Shown: positions 7,985 through 16,815 of the stretch, piece after piece
How the letters are laid out: every line of letters starts with the position of its first letter
Numbering within the stretch: the stretch's first letter is position 1
Assembly (NCBI RefSeq): GCF_002742645.2
Contig: NZ_CP033875.1
Span: 310,001-374,000 of the forward strand
Reading direction: 5' to 3'
Source: Caulobacter sp. FWC26
GTDB lineage: Bacteria > Pseudomonadota > Alphaproteobacteria > Caulobacterales > Caulobacteraceae
Length of the DNA stretch: 64,000 nt
Notes under the pieces: generated by a model
Told to the model about the DNA's origin: nothing
Database searches by the model: none
The model's input: the letters and a program-made list of their open reading frames with translations, nothing else
Program-made: the position numbers and the translations under genes

Positions 7985-9394
7985 ATGACCAAGCCCGTCC
8001 CCGCCGATGTCGTGTCCCGCCTGAAAGCCGTGCTCGGTGAGGGCGGCTGGAGCCAGGATCCGGATGTGATCGCGCCCAGGCTCGTGGAGTGGCGCGGTCG
8101 TTGGCGCGGCGAGACGCCGCTTCTGGTCACGCCCCGCTCGACGGCCGAGGTCGCCGCAGTGGTCGCGATCTGCGCGGCTGACGGCGTAGCGATCACCCCG
8201 CAGGGCGGCAACACCGGCCTCGTGGCGGGCCAGATTCCGCAAGGCGAGATCCTGCTGTCGACCCAGAAGCTGACGGCGGTCCGCGACGTTGATCCGATCG
8301 ACGACGCGATGGTGCTGGAGGCCGGCGTCACTCTTTATGAAGCCCATCAGCAGGCGGCCAAGGTTGGTCGGCGTTTCACCGTCGGCGTGGCCTCGGAGGG
8401 ATCCTGCACGATCGGCGGGCTGATCTCGACCAACGCCGGCGGCACGGCCGTCCTGCGTTACGGCATGATGCGCGAGCAGGTCCTTGGCATCGAGGCGGTG
8501 CTGCCCAACGGTGAGATCTGGAACGGCCTCAAGCGGCTGCGCAAGGACAACACCGGCTATGACCTCAAGCAGCTGTTGATCGGCGCCGAGGGCACGCTGG
8601 GGATCGTCACCGCCGCAAGCCTGAAGCTGCACGCGCCGCTGGCCTCACGCGCCGTGGCGATCGTGGGCCTGGCCTCGCCGGCCGACGCCATCCAGCTTCT
8701 GGCGCGGGCCAAGGACGAAACGGGCGGGGCGGTCGAGGCCTTCGAGCTGATGGGCCGTCTCGGCTTTGAGCTGACCGTCCGCAATGTGCCAGGCCTGCGC
8801 GATCCGCTGCCCGAGGCGCACCCCTGGTACGTGCTCATCGAGATCGCCAGCGGTGAACCGGGCGCGGCCGAGGCGGCGCTGGAGCGTCTGTTGGCCGGGG
8901 CCCTGGAGCAGGGCCTGATCGCCGACGCGGCGGTGGCGCAAACCCAGACGCAGATGAAGGCGTTCTGGCACATCCGCGAAGGCCACTCCGCCGGCCAGAA
9001 GCCGGAAGGAACCGTCTGGAAGCACGATGTCTCGGTGCCGGTCTCGAAGATCCCCGACTTCATCGGCCAGGCCAATGCGGCGATCGAGAAGGCTTTCCCG
9101 GGAACCCGGATCGTCGCCTTCGGCCATGTCGGCGACGGCAATGTCCACTACGACGTCCTGCAGCCCGTCGACGGCGACGGCGACGCCCACGAGGCCCAGC
9201 GGGAAGCTGGGGCCAAGATCATCCACGACATCACCGCCGGCTTCAGCGGCTCGATCAGCGCCGAGCATGGCCTGGGCGCGATGAAGACGGGCGAGGCGCT
9301 GACCTATAAGGACCCCATCGAGGTCGCGGCTCTGCGGGCGATCCGGGGGGCGCTGGACCCGAAGCGGATCATGAACCCCAGGGTTCTCTTCTAG
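7985..9394 (+). CDS. FAD-binding oxidase, D-2-hydroxyacid/glycolate dehydrogenase family (GlcD-like)
   Basis: 469 residues of the VAO/PCMH flavoprotein family. The FAD domain shows VTPRSTAEVAAVV, TPQGGNTGLVAGQ and GGLISTNAGGTAVLRYG, and the C-terminal cap carries the metal site AFGHVGDGNVHYDV and SAEHGLGAMK near the end. Closest known functions are D-2-hydroxyglutarate or D-lactate dehydrogenase, oxidising a D-2-hydroxy acid to the 2-oxo acid. It starts 23 bases after the Sua5 gene on the same strand. No signal peptide. The specific substrate is inferred from family only. Confidence 0.88.
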   Translation: MTKPVPADVVSRLKAVLGEGGWSQDPDVIAPRLVEWRGRWRGETPLLVTPRSTAEVAAVVAICAADGVAITPQGGNTGLVAGQIPQGEILLSTQKLTAVRDVDPIDDAMVLEAGVTLYEAHQQAAKVGRRFTVGVASEGSCTIGGLISTNAGGTAVLRYGMMREQVLGIEAVLPNGEIWNGLKRLRKDNTGYDLKQLLIGAEGTLGIVTAASLKLHAPLASRAVAIVGLASPADAIQLLARAKDETGGAVEAFELMGRLGFELTVRNVPGLRDPLPEAHPWYVLIEIASGEPGAAEAALERLLAGALEQGLIADAAVAQTQTQMKAFWHIREGHSAGQKPEGTVWKHDVSVPVSKIPDFIGQANAAIEKAFPGTRIVAFGHVGDGNVHYDVLQPVDGDGDAHEAQREAGAKIIHDITAGFSGSISAEHGLGAMKTGEALTYKDPIEVAALRAIRGALDPKRIMNPRVLF

Positions 9395-9699
9395 GCGGCT
9401 GGCGTGGCTTGCGCCCGCCTGCGGGCGCGCAGCCACAGAGCCAGCATGACCAGGAACGCGCCGCCGGGGATCGTCGACCGATGGAAGCCCGGCTGCGTCC
9501 CGGGGATCAGATTGATCGCCAGGGGAATAAAGCCCCACCGCCCGCTCGCCTGCTCCATCCAGAACGCGCCCACCCCGATGAAGCACGCCACCGCCCAAAG
9601 GGGGCGGAACTTCAGCGTCCTGTCGCGAAGCACGAAGAACAGGGCGGCAAACACCGGAATCGGCCAGGCGAGGGCTGCGGCGAGGCCAAGGGTGTTCAT
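9391..9699 (-). CDS. Small membrane protein, unknown function
   Basis: 102 residues with three predicted membrane segments (starting near residues 5, 33 and 78), basic at the C terminus (LRARRRAQATPAA). The 4-base overlap with the end of the convergent GlcD-like gene and the hydrophobic pattern support it being real. No recognised domain. It may be read from the same direction as the regulator pair upstream (10488-9743), 43 bases away. Confidence 0.65.
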   Translation of the reverse strand: MNTLGLAAALAWPIPVFAALFFVLRDRTLKFRPLWAVACFIGVGAFWMEQASGRWGFIPLAINLIPGTQPGFHRSTIPGGAFLVMLALWLRARRRAQATPAA

Positions 9700-9742
9700 G
9701 CCCGGCTGGATAGCCTCGCCGCTCCTCGAGGTCGAGGCGTTG

Positions 9743-10039
9743 TTACGCCTCGGGCACGCCCGCCATCATCGCCTTCAACGCGGCGAGGTGGCCCTTCAAC
9801 GCCTTGCGCCCTTCGCCGGACAGCGACAGCCAGGTCCGCTGCCGGCCGTCGGAGGCGGCCTTCTTGACCCGGACATAGCCGGCCTCTTCCAGGGTCTTCA
9901 CATGCTTGCTGAGCACCGACTCCGAGACGTCCAGCGCCTCGCGGACGGTGGCGAAATCGATGGTGTCCACCGCCGCCAGCATGCAGCACATCTGCAGGCG
10001 GTTTGGGGCGTGGATCACCGGATCAAGCGCTGCGCTCAC
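9743..10039 (-). CDS. Winged-helix transcriptional regulator
   Basis: 98 residues from a GTG start that overlaps the TGA of the upstream membrane-protein gene (GTGA), so the two are translationally coupled. It resembles the small HTH_34-type winged-helix proteins: LDPVIHAPNRLQMCCMLA, then FATVREALDVSESVLSKH as the recognition region and a wing ending RQRTWLSLSGEGRKAL. Such proteins usually repress their own operon. Repeated palindromes just upstream of the first gene (10502-10572) are the natural candidate operators. A longer frame toward 10363 exists but is not coding-like. Confidence 0.82.
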   Translation of the reverse strand: MSAALDPVIHAPNRLQMCCMLAAVDTIDFATVREALDVSESVLSKHVKTLEEAGYVRVKKAASDGRQRTWLSLSGEGRKALKGHLAALKAMMAGVPEA

Positions 10040-10488
10040 AAGCGCCCCCCATCGCGCAGATCGGCGCGGAAGGCGGCCTCCCAGACAAAGCCGCCGATCG
10101 TCACGATCACCGCGATCAGGCCCGCGAACACGAAGGGGGCCAGCGTCTCCTTGCGCGTGTGGAACAGCCAGGCGGACAGCAGCATCAGGCCGGTGGTGAT
10201 CGTCGCCAGTCCCACGGCCACCCAACGCGTCCGTCCAGCACGATAGCCGCTGACCCACAGGCCGGTGCGCTTGATGTAGGCGCGGACCAGCAGCACCAAG
10301 CCGGCGATGAACACCGCGTAGTAGGCCAGCATCCCCGGCACGGGCGCGGCCTGGACCGCGCAAAGACCGCCCATCAGCAGTCCCAGGGCGGGGTGGTACC
10401 AGGCCGGCGCTCTGACGCGCTTGGTCAAATCGGCGTTTGCGGCCTCAAGTTCGGCCAGCATCCGCAGGGCGTCTTCGTCTCGGGTCAC
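10036..10488 (-). CDS. Four-helix membrane protein coupled to regulator
   Basis: 150 residues from GTG 10488. I choose that start because a perfect AGGAGG lies six bases upstream; a TTG at 10509 would place the ribosome site inside the gene. The N terminus is soluble and helical (DEDALRMLAELEAANADL), then four membrane segments follow to about residue 140. No enzymatic motif is visible. Gene order (membrane protein then winged-helix regulator, overlapping by 4 bases) is a recurring arrangement in which the regulator controls the pair; the membrane protein's role is unknown. Confidence 0.8.
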   Translation of the reverse strand: MTRDEDALRMLAELEAANADLTKRVRAPAWYHPALGLLMGGLCAVQAAPVPGMLAYYAVFIAGLVLLVRAYIKRTGLWVSGYRAGRTRWVAVGLATITTGLMLLSAWLFHTRKETLAPFVFAGLIAVIVTIGGFVWEAAFRADLRDGGRL

Positions 10489-10501
10489 GGCGACCTCCTC
10501 G

Positions 10502-10572
10502 CTTTCCAATGCGGAAAGTCATAGCGGATGACTTTCCATTATGGCAAGTCAAAACTTTCCACGTCGGAAAGT
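10502..10572. promoter_or_regulatory. Repeated CTTTCC-N5-GGAAAG operators
   Basis: Three overlapping or neighbouring inverted repeats built from one half-site: 10502-10518 (CTTTCC aatgc GGAAAG), 10513-10537 (GGAAAGTCAT agcgg ATGACTTTCC, perfect 10-bp arms) and 10554-10572 (ACTTTCC acgtc GGAAAGT). They occupy the divergent gap between the membrane-protein/regulator pair and yaaA, and could control both directions. The two CTTTCC-N5-GGAAAG sites are 53 bases apart centre to centre, close to five helical turns. Confidence 0.75.
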
Positions 10573-10623
10573 GATTATCCTCCGCCCTAGCGCTTGGCGC
10601 TGTAAGCCTCTATCTCCCCGGCC

Positions 10624-11391
10624 ATGTTGATGGTCATCTCGCCTGCCAAGTCGCTGGACTTCACCGCGCCCCAGACGGTGCTGCCGCTCACGACGCCTGA
10701 GCTGAAGCCGCAGATCGCCGAGCTGGCCAAGGTCACGCGCAAGCTGACGGCGGCGGATCTGAAACGGCTGATGCACATCTCCGACGCCCTGGCCACGTTG
10801 AACCGCGAGCGGTTCCAGGCCTTCGACCCCGAGGTCGAGGACGGCCTGCAAGCCGTCATCGCCTTCAACGGCGACGTCTATGCGGGCCTGAACGCGCGCG
10901 AGCTGGATCGTCCGGCCCTGGAGTGGGCGCAGGATCACTTGCGGATCCTGTCGGGCCTGTATGGCGTGCTGCGCCCCTTCGATGCTCTGCAGCCGTATCG
11001 CCTGGAGATGGGCACGCGCCTGAAGACCAAGAAGGGCGCGAACCTCTACGACTTCTGGGGCGAGACGATCTCCAAGACGCTCAACCAGGCGGCCGAGGGG
11101 CACGCTGACCCGACCCTGGTGAACCTGGCCAGCCAGGAGTATTTCGGCGCGGTCGACGCCAAGGCGCTGAAGCTGCGCGTCGTCACTTGCCACTTTAAGG
11201 AAGAGAAGGGCGGCGAGCTGCGCGTGCTGGGCTTCTTCGCCAAGAAGGCGCGGGGGCGGATGGCGCGGTACGTCATCGACAATCGGATCGATCAGGCCGA
11301 GGGCCTGAAAGGCTTTGACCTGGACGGCTATCGCTTCCAGCCGTCGCTTTCCACCGATGCGGACTGGGTTTTCGCTCGCCCGCAGCCCTGA
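10624..11391 (+). CDS. yaaA: YaaA peroxide-stress protein (UPF0246)
   Basis: 255 residues matching YaaA end to end: LMVISPAKSLDF at the start, HISDALATLNRERF, AFNGDVYAGL, DHLRILSGLYGVLRPFDALQPYRLEMGT, and near the end FFAKKARGRMARYVIDNRI. In E. coli YaaA limits intracellular iron during hydrogen peroxide stress and binds DNA. The gene is transcribed divergently from the regulator pair that shares its upstream operators. Two inverted repeats follow it before the hydroxybutyrate dehydrogenase gene. Confidence 0.95.
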   Translation: MLMVISPAKSLDFTAPQTVLPLTTPELKPQIAELAKVTRKLTAADLKRLMHISDALATLNRERFQAFDPEVEDGLQAVIAFNGDVYAGLNARELDRPALEWAQDHLRILSGLYGVLRPFDALQPYRLEMGTRLKTKKGANLYDFWGETISKTLNQAAEGHADPTLVNLASQEYFGAVDAKALKLRVVTCHFKEEKGGELRVLGFFAKKARGRMARYVIDNRIDQAEGLKGFDLDGYRFQPSLSTDADWVFARPQP

Positions 11392-11410
11392 ATTCATCTA
11401 TCGATGAATT
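11391..11410. repeat. AT-rich perfect inverted repeat
   Basis: AATTCATC, spacer TATC, GATGAATT: perfect 8-bp arms beginning at the last base of the yaaA stop. It is unusually AT-rich for this genome and could be an operator for the downstream bdhA-like gene or part of the transcription end of yaaA. Confidence 0.5.
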
Positions 11411-11417
11411 TATAAGC

Positions 11418-11440
11418 GCTCGCCCTTCGCAAGGGCGAGC
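11418..11440 (+). terminator. Hairpin after yaaA
   Basis: A perfect 10-bp stem (GCTCGCCCTT / AAGGGCGAGC) with a CGC loop, 27 bases after the yaaA stop and 52 before the next start. No clear U-run follows, so it is a probable but not certain terminator. Confidence 0.6.
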
Positions 11441-11491
11441 TATATGCTGCACCGCAACACGCGATAGGGCAGCACTTCAGGGAGCGCGCGC

Positions 11492-12289
11492 ATGGCCGTC
11501 GATTTCGGTTTGCAGGGGCAGGTCGCCATCGTTACCGGCTCGACCAGCGGCATCGGCCACGCCATGGCCGACGCGCTCGCCGCCCAGGGCTGCAACATCG
11601 TCATGAACGGTCTGGGCGAGATGAACGCCATCGAGCGCGCCCGCGCCGAGATGGCCGAGACGCACGGTGTGGAGGTGCTTTATCACGGTGCCGACATGAC
11701 GAAGCCGATCGAGATCGCCGACATGGTCCGCGCGGCCAAGGCCGAGTTCGGCGAACTGGACATCCTGGTCAATAACGCCGGCGTCCAGCATGTGGCCCCG
11801 GTCGAGGATTTCCCGGACGACAAGTGGGACCTGATCATCGCCATCAACCTCTCCTCGGCCTTCCACGCCACCAAGGCGGCGGTGCCGATCATGAAGGAGC
11901 AGGGACGGGGTCGCATCGTCAACGTCGCCTCGGCGCACGGCCTGGTCGCCTCGCCGTTCAAGGCCGCCTATGTCGCGGCCAAGCACGGGATCATGGGCCT
12001 GACCAAGACGGTCGCCCTCGAGGTCGCCCAGCACGGCGTCACCTGCAACGCCATCTGCCCGGGCTTCGTAAAGACCCCCCTGGTCGAGGCCCAGATCGCC
12101 GACCAGGCCAAGGCGCGCGGCATCTCCGAAGAAGCCGTGATGAAGGACGTGATCCTGGCCAGCCAGCCGACCAAGCAGTTCGTCACCTTCGACCAACTGA
12201 ACGGCATGTTGCTGTATCTGGTCTCGGATCTTGGCGCGTCGGCGAACGGCGCGGCCTATCAGGTGGACGGCGGCTGGGTCGCCCAATAG
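11492..12289 (+). CDS. bdhA: 3-hydroxybutyrate dehydrogenase (SDR family)
   Basis: 265 residues of the classical short-chain dehydrogenase fold: cofactor motif TGSTSGIG (residues 15-22), NNAG near 94-97, catalytic Ser147 (VASAHG), Tyr160 and Lys164 (YVAAK). The blocks YVAAKHGIMGLTKTVALE, CNAICPGFVKTPLV and the end GAAYQVDGGWVAQ match D-3-hydroxybutyrate dehydrogenase, which interconverts 3-hydroxybutyrate and acetoacetate with NAD in polyhydroxybutyrate turnover. Length and C-terminal sequence are typical. It precedes a patatin-like lipase gene on the same strand, which could act on lipid or polymer, but that link is only positional. Confidence 0.88.
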   Translation: MAVDFGLQGQVAIVTGSTSGIGHAMADALAAQGCNIVMNGLGEMNAIERARAEMAETHGVEVLYHGADMTKPIEIADMVRAAKAEFGELDILVNNAGVQHVAPVEDFPDDKWDLIIAINLSSAFHATKAAVPIMKEQGRGRIVNVASAHGLVASPFKAAYVAAKHGIMGLTKTVALEVAQHGVTCNAICPGFVKTPLVEAQIADQAKARGISEEAVMKDVILASQPTKQFVTFDQLNGMLLYLVSDLGASANGAAYQVDGGWVAQ

Positions 12290-12366
12290 GCCAAGCCACA
12301 CTTTCGCCTGTCGCCGGGGGCAGGAAGCGCTACTGATCGGAAGGGCTTGGTCCTTCGGGAGGTCGC

Positions 12367-13428
12367 ATGCCGATTCCGCCGTTCAAGAAGAAGCCTTCGG
12401 GCCCCAAGGGCCTCAGCATCGCCTTGCAAGGCGGTGGCGCGCATGGCGCCTTCGAGTGGGGCGTGCTGGACCGCCTGCTCGAGGAAGACGGGCTTGAGAT
12501 TCGCGCGGTCACCGCCGCCTCGGCCGGCGCGATGAACGCGGTCTGTCTGGCCCAGGGCCTGATCGACGATGGCCGGTCGGGGGCGCGGACGCGGCTGGAA
12601 TCGTTCTGGCGGAACGTAAACCGGGCCGGCGGCCGCAACGTCTTCGGGGACACCAGCATCTGGACCAATGCGTTCGGCGGCGGGGTCGATTGGCTGAAGA
12701 ATACGCCGGGTTGGCGGATGGCCGAGACCATCGCCCTGTCGTTCAGCCCCTATGAGTTCAACCCGTTCAACCTCAATCCCCTGCATGACGTGCTGGAGGG
12801 TGAGATCACCTTCAGCCGGATCCGGGGCGAAAGCCCGATCAAGCTCTACATCTCGGCCACCCAGATCCGGACCAGCAAGTCGAAGGTCTTCCGCGAGACC
12901 GAGCTGACCTCGCGCCACATCATGGCCAGCGCTTGCCTGCCGCAACTGTTCCAGGCGGTGGAGATCGACGGCGAGCCCTACTGGGACGGTGGCTTCTTGG
13001 CCAATCCGCCGCTGTGGCCGCTGTTTTACGACGACACGCCCGACGACATCCTGATCGTCACGCTCAACCCGTTCGTCCGCGAGGAGACGCCCAAGTCTCC
13101 GGGCGAGATCATGGACCGGCTGAACGAGATCACCTTCAACGCGTCCCTGGCCTCTGAACTGCGGGCCATCGGCTTCGTCCAGAAGCTGTTGGACGAAGGC
13201 CTCCTGAAGGACAACGCCCGGGGGCGCTACCGCCGGATGCTGGTCCACGCCATTACCGCCGACAAGCCGCTGGCGGACTTGTCCCTGTCGACCAAGTTCA
13301 ACACCGAATGGAGCTTCCTGACGGATCTGAAAGAGCGGGGCCGGGCGGCGACGGAAGCTTGGCTGGCGGATTGCGGCGATTGCGTCGGCGAGAAGTCCAG
13401 CGTCGATCTCAAGGTCGGTTTCCCCTAA
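12367..13428 (+). CDS. Patatin-like phospholipase
   Basis: 353 residues, cytosolic (no signal). Patatin features are the oxyanion loop GGGAHGAFEWG (residues 22-32), the nucleophile Ser52 in AASAG (the usual first Gly of GxSxG is Ala) and the catalytic Asp207 in DGGF (207-210), giving the Ser-Asp dyad. The SRHIMASACLPQLFQAV block is also typical. Likely a lipid acyl hydrolase. A good GGGAGG lies just before the ATG. The 78-base gap after the hydroxybutyrate dehydrogenase gene allows a shared transcript. Eight bases separate it from the next gene. Confidence 0.9.
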   Translation: MPIPPFKKKPSGPKGLSIALQGGGAHGAFEWGVLDRLLEEDGLEIRAVTAASAGAMNAVCLAQGLIDDGRSGARTRLESFWRNVNRAGGRNVFGDTSIWTNAFGGGVDWLKNTPGWRMAETIALSFSPYEFNPFNLNPLHDVLEGEITFSRIRGESPIKLYISATQIRTSKSKVFRETELTSRHIMASACLPQLFQAVEIDGEPYWDGGFLANPPLWPLFYDDTPDDILIVTLNPFVREETPKSPGEIMDRLNEITFNASLASELRAIGFVQKLLDEGLLKDNARGRYRRMLVHAITADKPLADLSLSTKFNTEWSFLTDLKERGRAATEAWLADCGDCVGEKSSVDLKVGFP

Positions 13429-13436
13429 GCTAGGGC

Positions 13437-13871
13437 ATGAGCCATCCCGTTCCCACTGTCGGCGTCGTCTGTCTTCGGGGCGAAGAGGTCTTGCTGATCA
13501 AGCGCGGCACGCCGCCCAGGCTTGGGCAATGGAGCGTGCCCGGCGGCAGGCTCGAATGGGGCGAGACTCTGCAAGGCGCGGCGCTGCGCGAACTCAAGGA
13601 AGAGACCGGCGTCGACGCCGACCTGTTGGGGCTGATCGACGTGATCGACGGGGTTTTTCCCGCCAGACCCTCTCTTGACGGGAAACCCGGCGAGATCACC
13701 CGACACTATGTGCTGATCGACTACGCCGCCCGCTGGACCGGCGGCCAGCCCATGGCCGGCGACGACGCGGCCGAAGCGCGGTTTGTCTCCCGCGAAGAGG
13801 CGATGGCCCTGGTCGAGTGGGAAGAGACCCGACGCGTGATCGCCGAGGCGTTCGAGCGGTTTGGGGGATAG
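13437..13871 (+). CDS. NUDIX hydrolase
   Basis: 144 residues with a complete Nudix box: the GRLEWGETLQGAALRELKEE stretch followed by TGV satisfies Gx5Ex7REUxEExGU. The protein opens with TVGVVCLRGEEVLLIKRG, as in ADP-ribose pyrophosphatase and MutT-type enzymes of this size. It would hydrolyse a nucleoside diphosphate linked to another moiety with Mg2+; the substrate cannot be assigned. It starts 8 bases after the patatin gene and is probably in the same transcript. Confidence 0.92.
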   Translation: MSHPVPTVGVVCLRGEEVLLIKRGTPPRLGQWSVPGGRLEWGETLQGAALRELKEETGVDADLLGLIDVIDGVFPARPSLDGKPGEITRHYVLIDYAARWTGGQPMAGDDAAEARFVSREEAMALVEWEETRRVIAEAFERFGG

Positions 13872-13958
13872 GGTCCGTTGAGCAGGGTTCGCACCATACC
13901 CTGACGCCTTCTCGTCAAGCCTCTTGACCGCCAGCGCCCCGTCCCGCATCCCGGCGGC

Positions 13959-14912
13959 ATGGCCGTCTATACCGACATCACCGACCAAGAACTCGAAGCC
14001 TTTCTCGGAGGCTATGACCTCGGCGCGCCGCTGGCGTTCAAGGGCATCGCCGAGGGCGTGGAGAACTCCAACTTCCTGCTGGAGACGGAGAAGGGGCGCT
14101 ACATCCTGACCGTCTACGAGCGGCGGGTGAAGGCCGACGACCTGCCGTATTTCCTCAACATGCTGACCTGGCTGGCCGACAAGGGCTATCCCAGCGCGCG
14201 GCCGATCCCGACCCGCGCGGGTGCGACGCTGTCGAGCCTGCGCGGCAAGCCCGCCGCCATCGTCGAGTTCCTTCCGGGTCTTTCGGTGCGCAAGCCCACC
14301 GCCGCCCACTGCCGCGAGGCGGGCGAGGGCCTGGCCTGGCTGCACCTGGCCGGCGAGGGCTATCCCGGCCGCCGCGCCAATGACCTTGGCCAAGCCGCCT
14401 GGTCGCCGCTGTTCGCCAAGCACCGCAAGGCCGCCGAGGATCTCAAGCCGGGTCTATCGGCCACGATCGACCAGGACCTGGCGCAACTGGCCCTGATGTG
14501 GCCGCGAAACCTGCCGACCGGCGTGATCCACGCTGACTATTTTCCGGACAACGTCTTCTTCCGCACCGACGGCAAGTTCGCTGCGGCGATCGACTTCTAC
14601 TTCGCCTGCGACGACGCCTATGCCTACGACGTGGCCGTGACGCTGAACGCCTGGTGCTTCGAGGCCGACGGCAGCTTCAACATCACCGCGGCCAAGGCCC
14701 TGCTGAACGGCTATGAGCGCCGGCGGCCGTTGAGCCCGGCCGAAAAGGAAGCCCTGCCGATCCTGGCGCGCGGCGCGGCGATGCGGTTCTTCCTGACCCG
14801 CCTGGCCGACTGGGGCTCGACCCCCGCCGGGGCGCTGGTCCGGCCCAAGGACCCTCTGGAGTACGAGCGCAAGCTGGCCGTTCACCGCGAGGGCCTCGTG
14901 CTGTTCGCATGA
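13959..14912 (+). CDS. thrB: Homoserine kinase (ThrB, aminoglycoside-phosphotransferase fold)
   Basis: 317 residues matching the proteobacterial homoserine kinase that uses the APH-type kinase fold instead of the GHMP fold. Markers: [16 protein letters not shown] at the start, [15 protein letters not shown], the kinase loop [14 protein letters not shown] with catalytic Asp, [20 protein letters not shown] as the DFG-like region, and the end [18 protein letters not shown]. It phosphorylates homoserine in threonine synthesis. The stop overlaps the rnhA start (ATGA at 14909-14912), so the pair is translationally coupled. That thrB-rnhA neighbourhood is common in this bacterial group. Confidence 0.95.
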   Translation: MAVYTDITDQELEAFLGGYDLGAPLAFKGIAEGVENSNFLLETEKGRYILTVYERRVKADDLPYFLNMLTWLADKGYPSARPIPTRAGATLSSLRGKPAAIVEFLPGLSVRKPTAAHCREAGEGLAWLHLAGEGYPGRRANDLGQAAWSPLFAKHRKAAEDLKPGLSATIDQDLAQLALMWPRNLPTGVIHADYFPDNVFFRTDGKFAAAIDFYFACDDAYAYDVAVTLNAWCFEADGSFNITAAKALLNGYERRRPLSPAEKEALPILARGAAMRFFLTRLADWGSTPAGALVRPKDPLEYERKLAVHREGLVLFA

Positions 14913-15358
14913 CGCCGAAGGTCACGATCTACACCGACGGCGCTTGCAAGGGTAATCCGGGCCCGGGCGGCTGGGGCGCCATCCTGTTCTATGGCGACAA
15001 GAAGAAGGAAATCTGCGGCGGCGAGCCGGGGACGACCAACAACCGCATGGAGCTGATGGCCGCCATCCAGGCGCTGGAGCTCTTGAACCGCCCCTGCGTG
15101 GTCGAGTTGCACACCGACAGCCAGTACGTGATGAAGGGCGTCACCGAATGGATCCGGGGCTGGAAGGCGCGCGGCTGGAAGACGGCCGACAAGAGCCCGG
15201 TCAAGAACGACGACCTCTGGAAGCGTCTCGACGCCGCCCGCGCCCGGCACGACGTCGACTGGCGCTGGGTAAAGGGCCACGCCGGCCACCCGCTCAACGA
15301 ACGGGCCGACCAGCTGGCCAATGAAGGCCTGCGAGAGGCCAATCCGCGCGTGATCTAG
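14909..15358 (+). CDS. rnhA: Ribonuclease HI
   Basis: 149 residues. All four acidic active-site residues are present at the same numbers as in the E. coli enzyme: Asp10 ([16 protein letters not shown]), Glu48 (NNRMELMAA), Asp70 (LHTDSQYV) and Asp134 (NERADQLA); the assisting His124 (VKGHAGH) is there too. It degrades RNA in RNA-DNA hybrids using Mg2+. Translationally coupled to thrB. Its stop overlaps the end of the convergent rhodanese gene by 4 bases. Confidence 0.98.
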   Translation: MTPKVTIYTDGACKGNPGPGGWGAILFYGDKKKEICGGEPGTTNNRMELMAAIQALELLNRPCVVELHTDSQYVMKGVTEWIRGWKARGWKTADKSPVKNDDLWKRLDAARARHDVDWRWVKGHAGHPLNERADQLANEGLREANPRVI

Positions 15359-15768
15359 AGGCGGCCGGCCTCGGGTCCTTCGGCGAACGGCAGCCCCTCG
15401 TCCGCCCAGCCGGTGATGCCGCCGATCATCAGCTTCACCGGTCGTCCGAGGGCCGCCAGCTTTAGCGCCGCGCGATCGGCGCCGTTGCAGTGCGGCCCGG
15501 CGCAGTAGACGACGAACAGGGTTTCGGGCGGCCAGACGGCCATGCGCTCGGCGGTGATTTCGGCGTGGCGCAGGTGCAAGGCTCCGGGCACGTGCCGACG
15601 AGCATAGGCCTGCGGCGAGCCCACCACATGCAGCAGGACGAAGTCCACCTCGTTCGCCTGCATCGCGGCCGCGACGTCGGCGCAGTCGGTCTCCAGCGAG
15701 AGGCGCGCGGCGAAGTGGGCGGCGGCGACGGGCGACGCGGCGGCGGAGATCTCGGATACAAAGCTCAT
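15355..15768 (-). CDS. Rhodanese-like domain protein
   Basis: About 137 residues, a single rhodanese domain: [20 protein letters not shown], then the active-site loop [13 protein letters not shown] with the sulfur-carrying Cys as its first cysteine, and [17 protein letters not shown]. The ATG at 15768 is chosen because GGAGG sits five bases ahead of it; ATG 15780 precedes that site. It is divergent from a GlxA/FtrA-type regulator 87 bases away (15856). Rhodanese genes next to such regulators recur in proteobacteria, which suggests that the regulator controls it. Confidence 0.88.
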   Translation of the reverse strand: MSFVSEISAAASPVAAAHFAARLSLETDCADVAAAMQANEVDFVLLHVVGSPQAYARRHVPGALHLRHAEITAERMAVWPPETLFVVYCAGPHCNGADRAALKLAALGRPVKLMIGGITGWADEGLPFAEGPEAGRL

Positions 15769-15855
15769 GATGGCCTCCATTTACGAACGCCACCACACTT
15801 GCCGTGGTCCAGACTTCCGCGTTAGTTGGCAAGATCGACATTGACCGTAAAGATC

Positions 15856-16815
15856 ATGCCAAACGCCTCGCCGCTGGTCGTGGCCCTCGCCTATGACGGC
15901 CTTTGCACCTTCGAGTTCGGCGTGGTGGTCGAGCTGTTCGGCCTGCCTCGGCCCGAGATGGGTGAGGGCTGGTACCGCTTCGCCACCGCCGCCGTGGAGC
16001 CGGGCGAGCTGCGCGGTCTCGGCGGCGTGCGGATCGCCGCGGACGGCGGCCTTGAGCTGCTGTCGCGGGCCAGCGTCATCGTCGCGCCGGGCTGGCGCGG
16101 CGCGGAGCATCCCGTCCCGCCGGCCTTGATCGACGCGTTGATCGCCGCCCACGCGCGTGGCGCCCGGCTGATGTCGATCTGCTCGGGCGTCTTCGTGCTG
16201 GCGGCCACGGACCTGCTGGATGGCCGGCGCGCGACGACCCACTGGCGCTATGCTGAGACGTTACGGATGCGCTATCCGGCGATCGAGGTCCTGCCTGACG
16301 TGCTCTATGTCGACGAGGGCGAGCTGCTGACCTCGGCCGGCAGCGCGGCGGGCCTGGACCTCGGGCTGCACCTGATCCGCCGGGACTTTGGGCCGGAGGC
16401 CGCTAACAGCGTCGCCCGCCGGCTGGTGATCCCGCCGCATCGCGACGGGGGCCAGGCGCAGTTCATCGACCGGCCCGTGCCGGTCGCGCACGAGGCCTCG
16501 CGCCTGTCGCCGGTTCTGGACCGGATGCGCGCCGATCTCGCCGGCGATCACACCATCAAGGCCCTGGCCACGGTGGCGGGCATGAGCCAGCGCACCTTCC
16601 TGCGCCGGTTCGAGGCCGCGACAGGCCAAACACCAGCCCGCTGGCTGCTGGCCGAGCGGCTGGCCCGCGCCCGCGACTTGCTGGAGACATCCTCCGTCGG
16701 CGTCGATCATGTCGCCGAGGCGGTGGGGCTGGGCGCGCCGGCCCTGCGCCATCACTTCCGGCGGCAATTCTCGACCACGCCCGGCGCATACCGGGCGCGT
16801 TTCGCGAGAGGCTAG
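15856..16815 (+). CDS. GlxA/FtrA-type regulator (DJ-1/PfpI domain plus AraC HTH)
   Basis: About 319 residues from ATG 15856 (a TTG at 15826 is less likely). The N-terminal half is a DJ-1/PfpI class I amidotransferase-like sensor: VVALAYDGLCTFEFGVVVE, then the elbow LMSICSGVFVLA with its Cys. The C-terminal 100 residues are an AraC-type double HTH (IKALATVAGMSQRTFLRRFE, LETSSVGVDHVAEAVGLG, LRHHFRRQF). The usual ligand is unknown. It is divergent from the rhodanese gene and ends with a 4-base overlap with the convergent HxlR gene. Confidence 0.9.
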   Translation: MPNASPLVVALAYDGLCTFEFGVVVELFGLPRPEMGEGWYRFATAAVEPGELRGLGGVRIAADGGLELLSRASVIVAPGWRGAEHPVPPALIDALIAAHARGARLMSICSGVFVLAATDLLDGRRATTHWRYAETLRMRYPAIEVLPDVLYVDEGELLTSAGSAAGLDLGLHLIRRDFGPEAANSVARRLVIPPHRDGGQAQFIDRPVPVAHEASRLSPVLDRMRADLAGDHTIKALATVAGMSQRTFLRRFEAATGQTPARWLLAERLARARDLLETSSVGVDHVAEAVGLGAPALRHHFRRQFSTTPGAYRARFARG

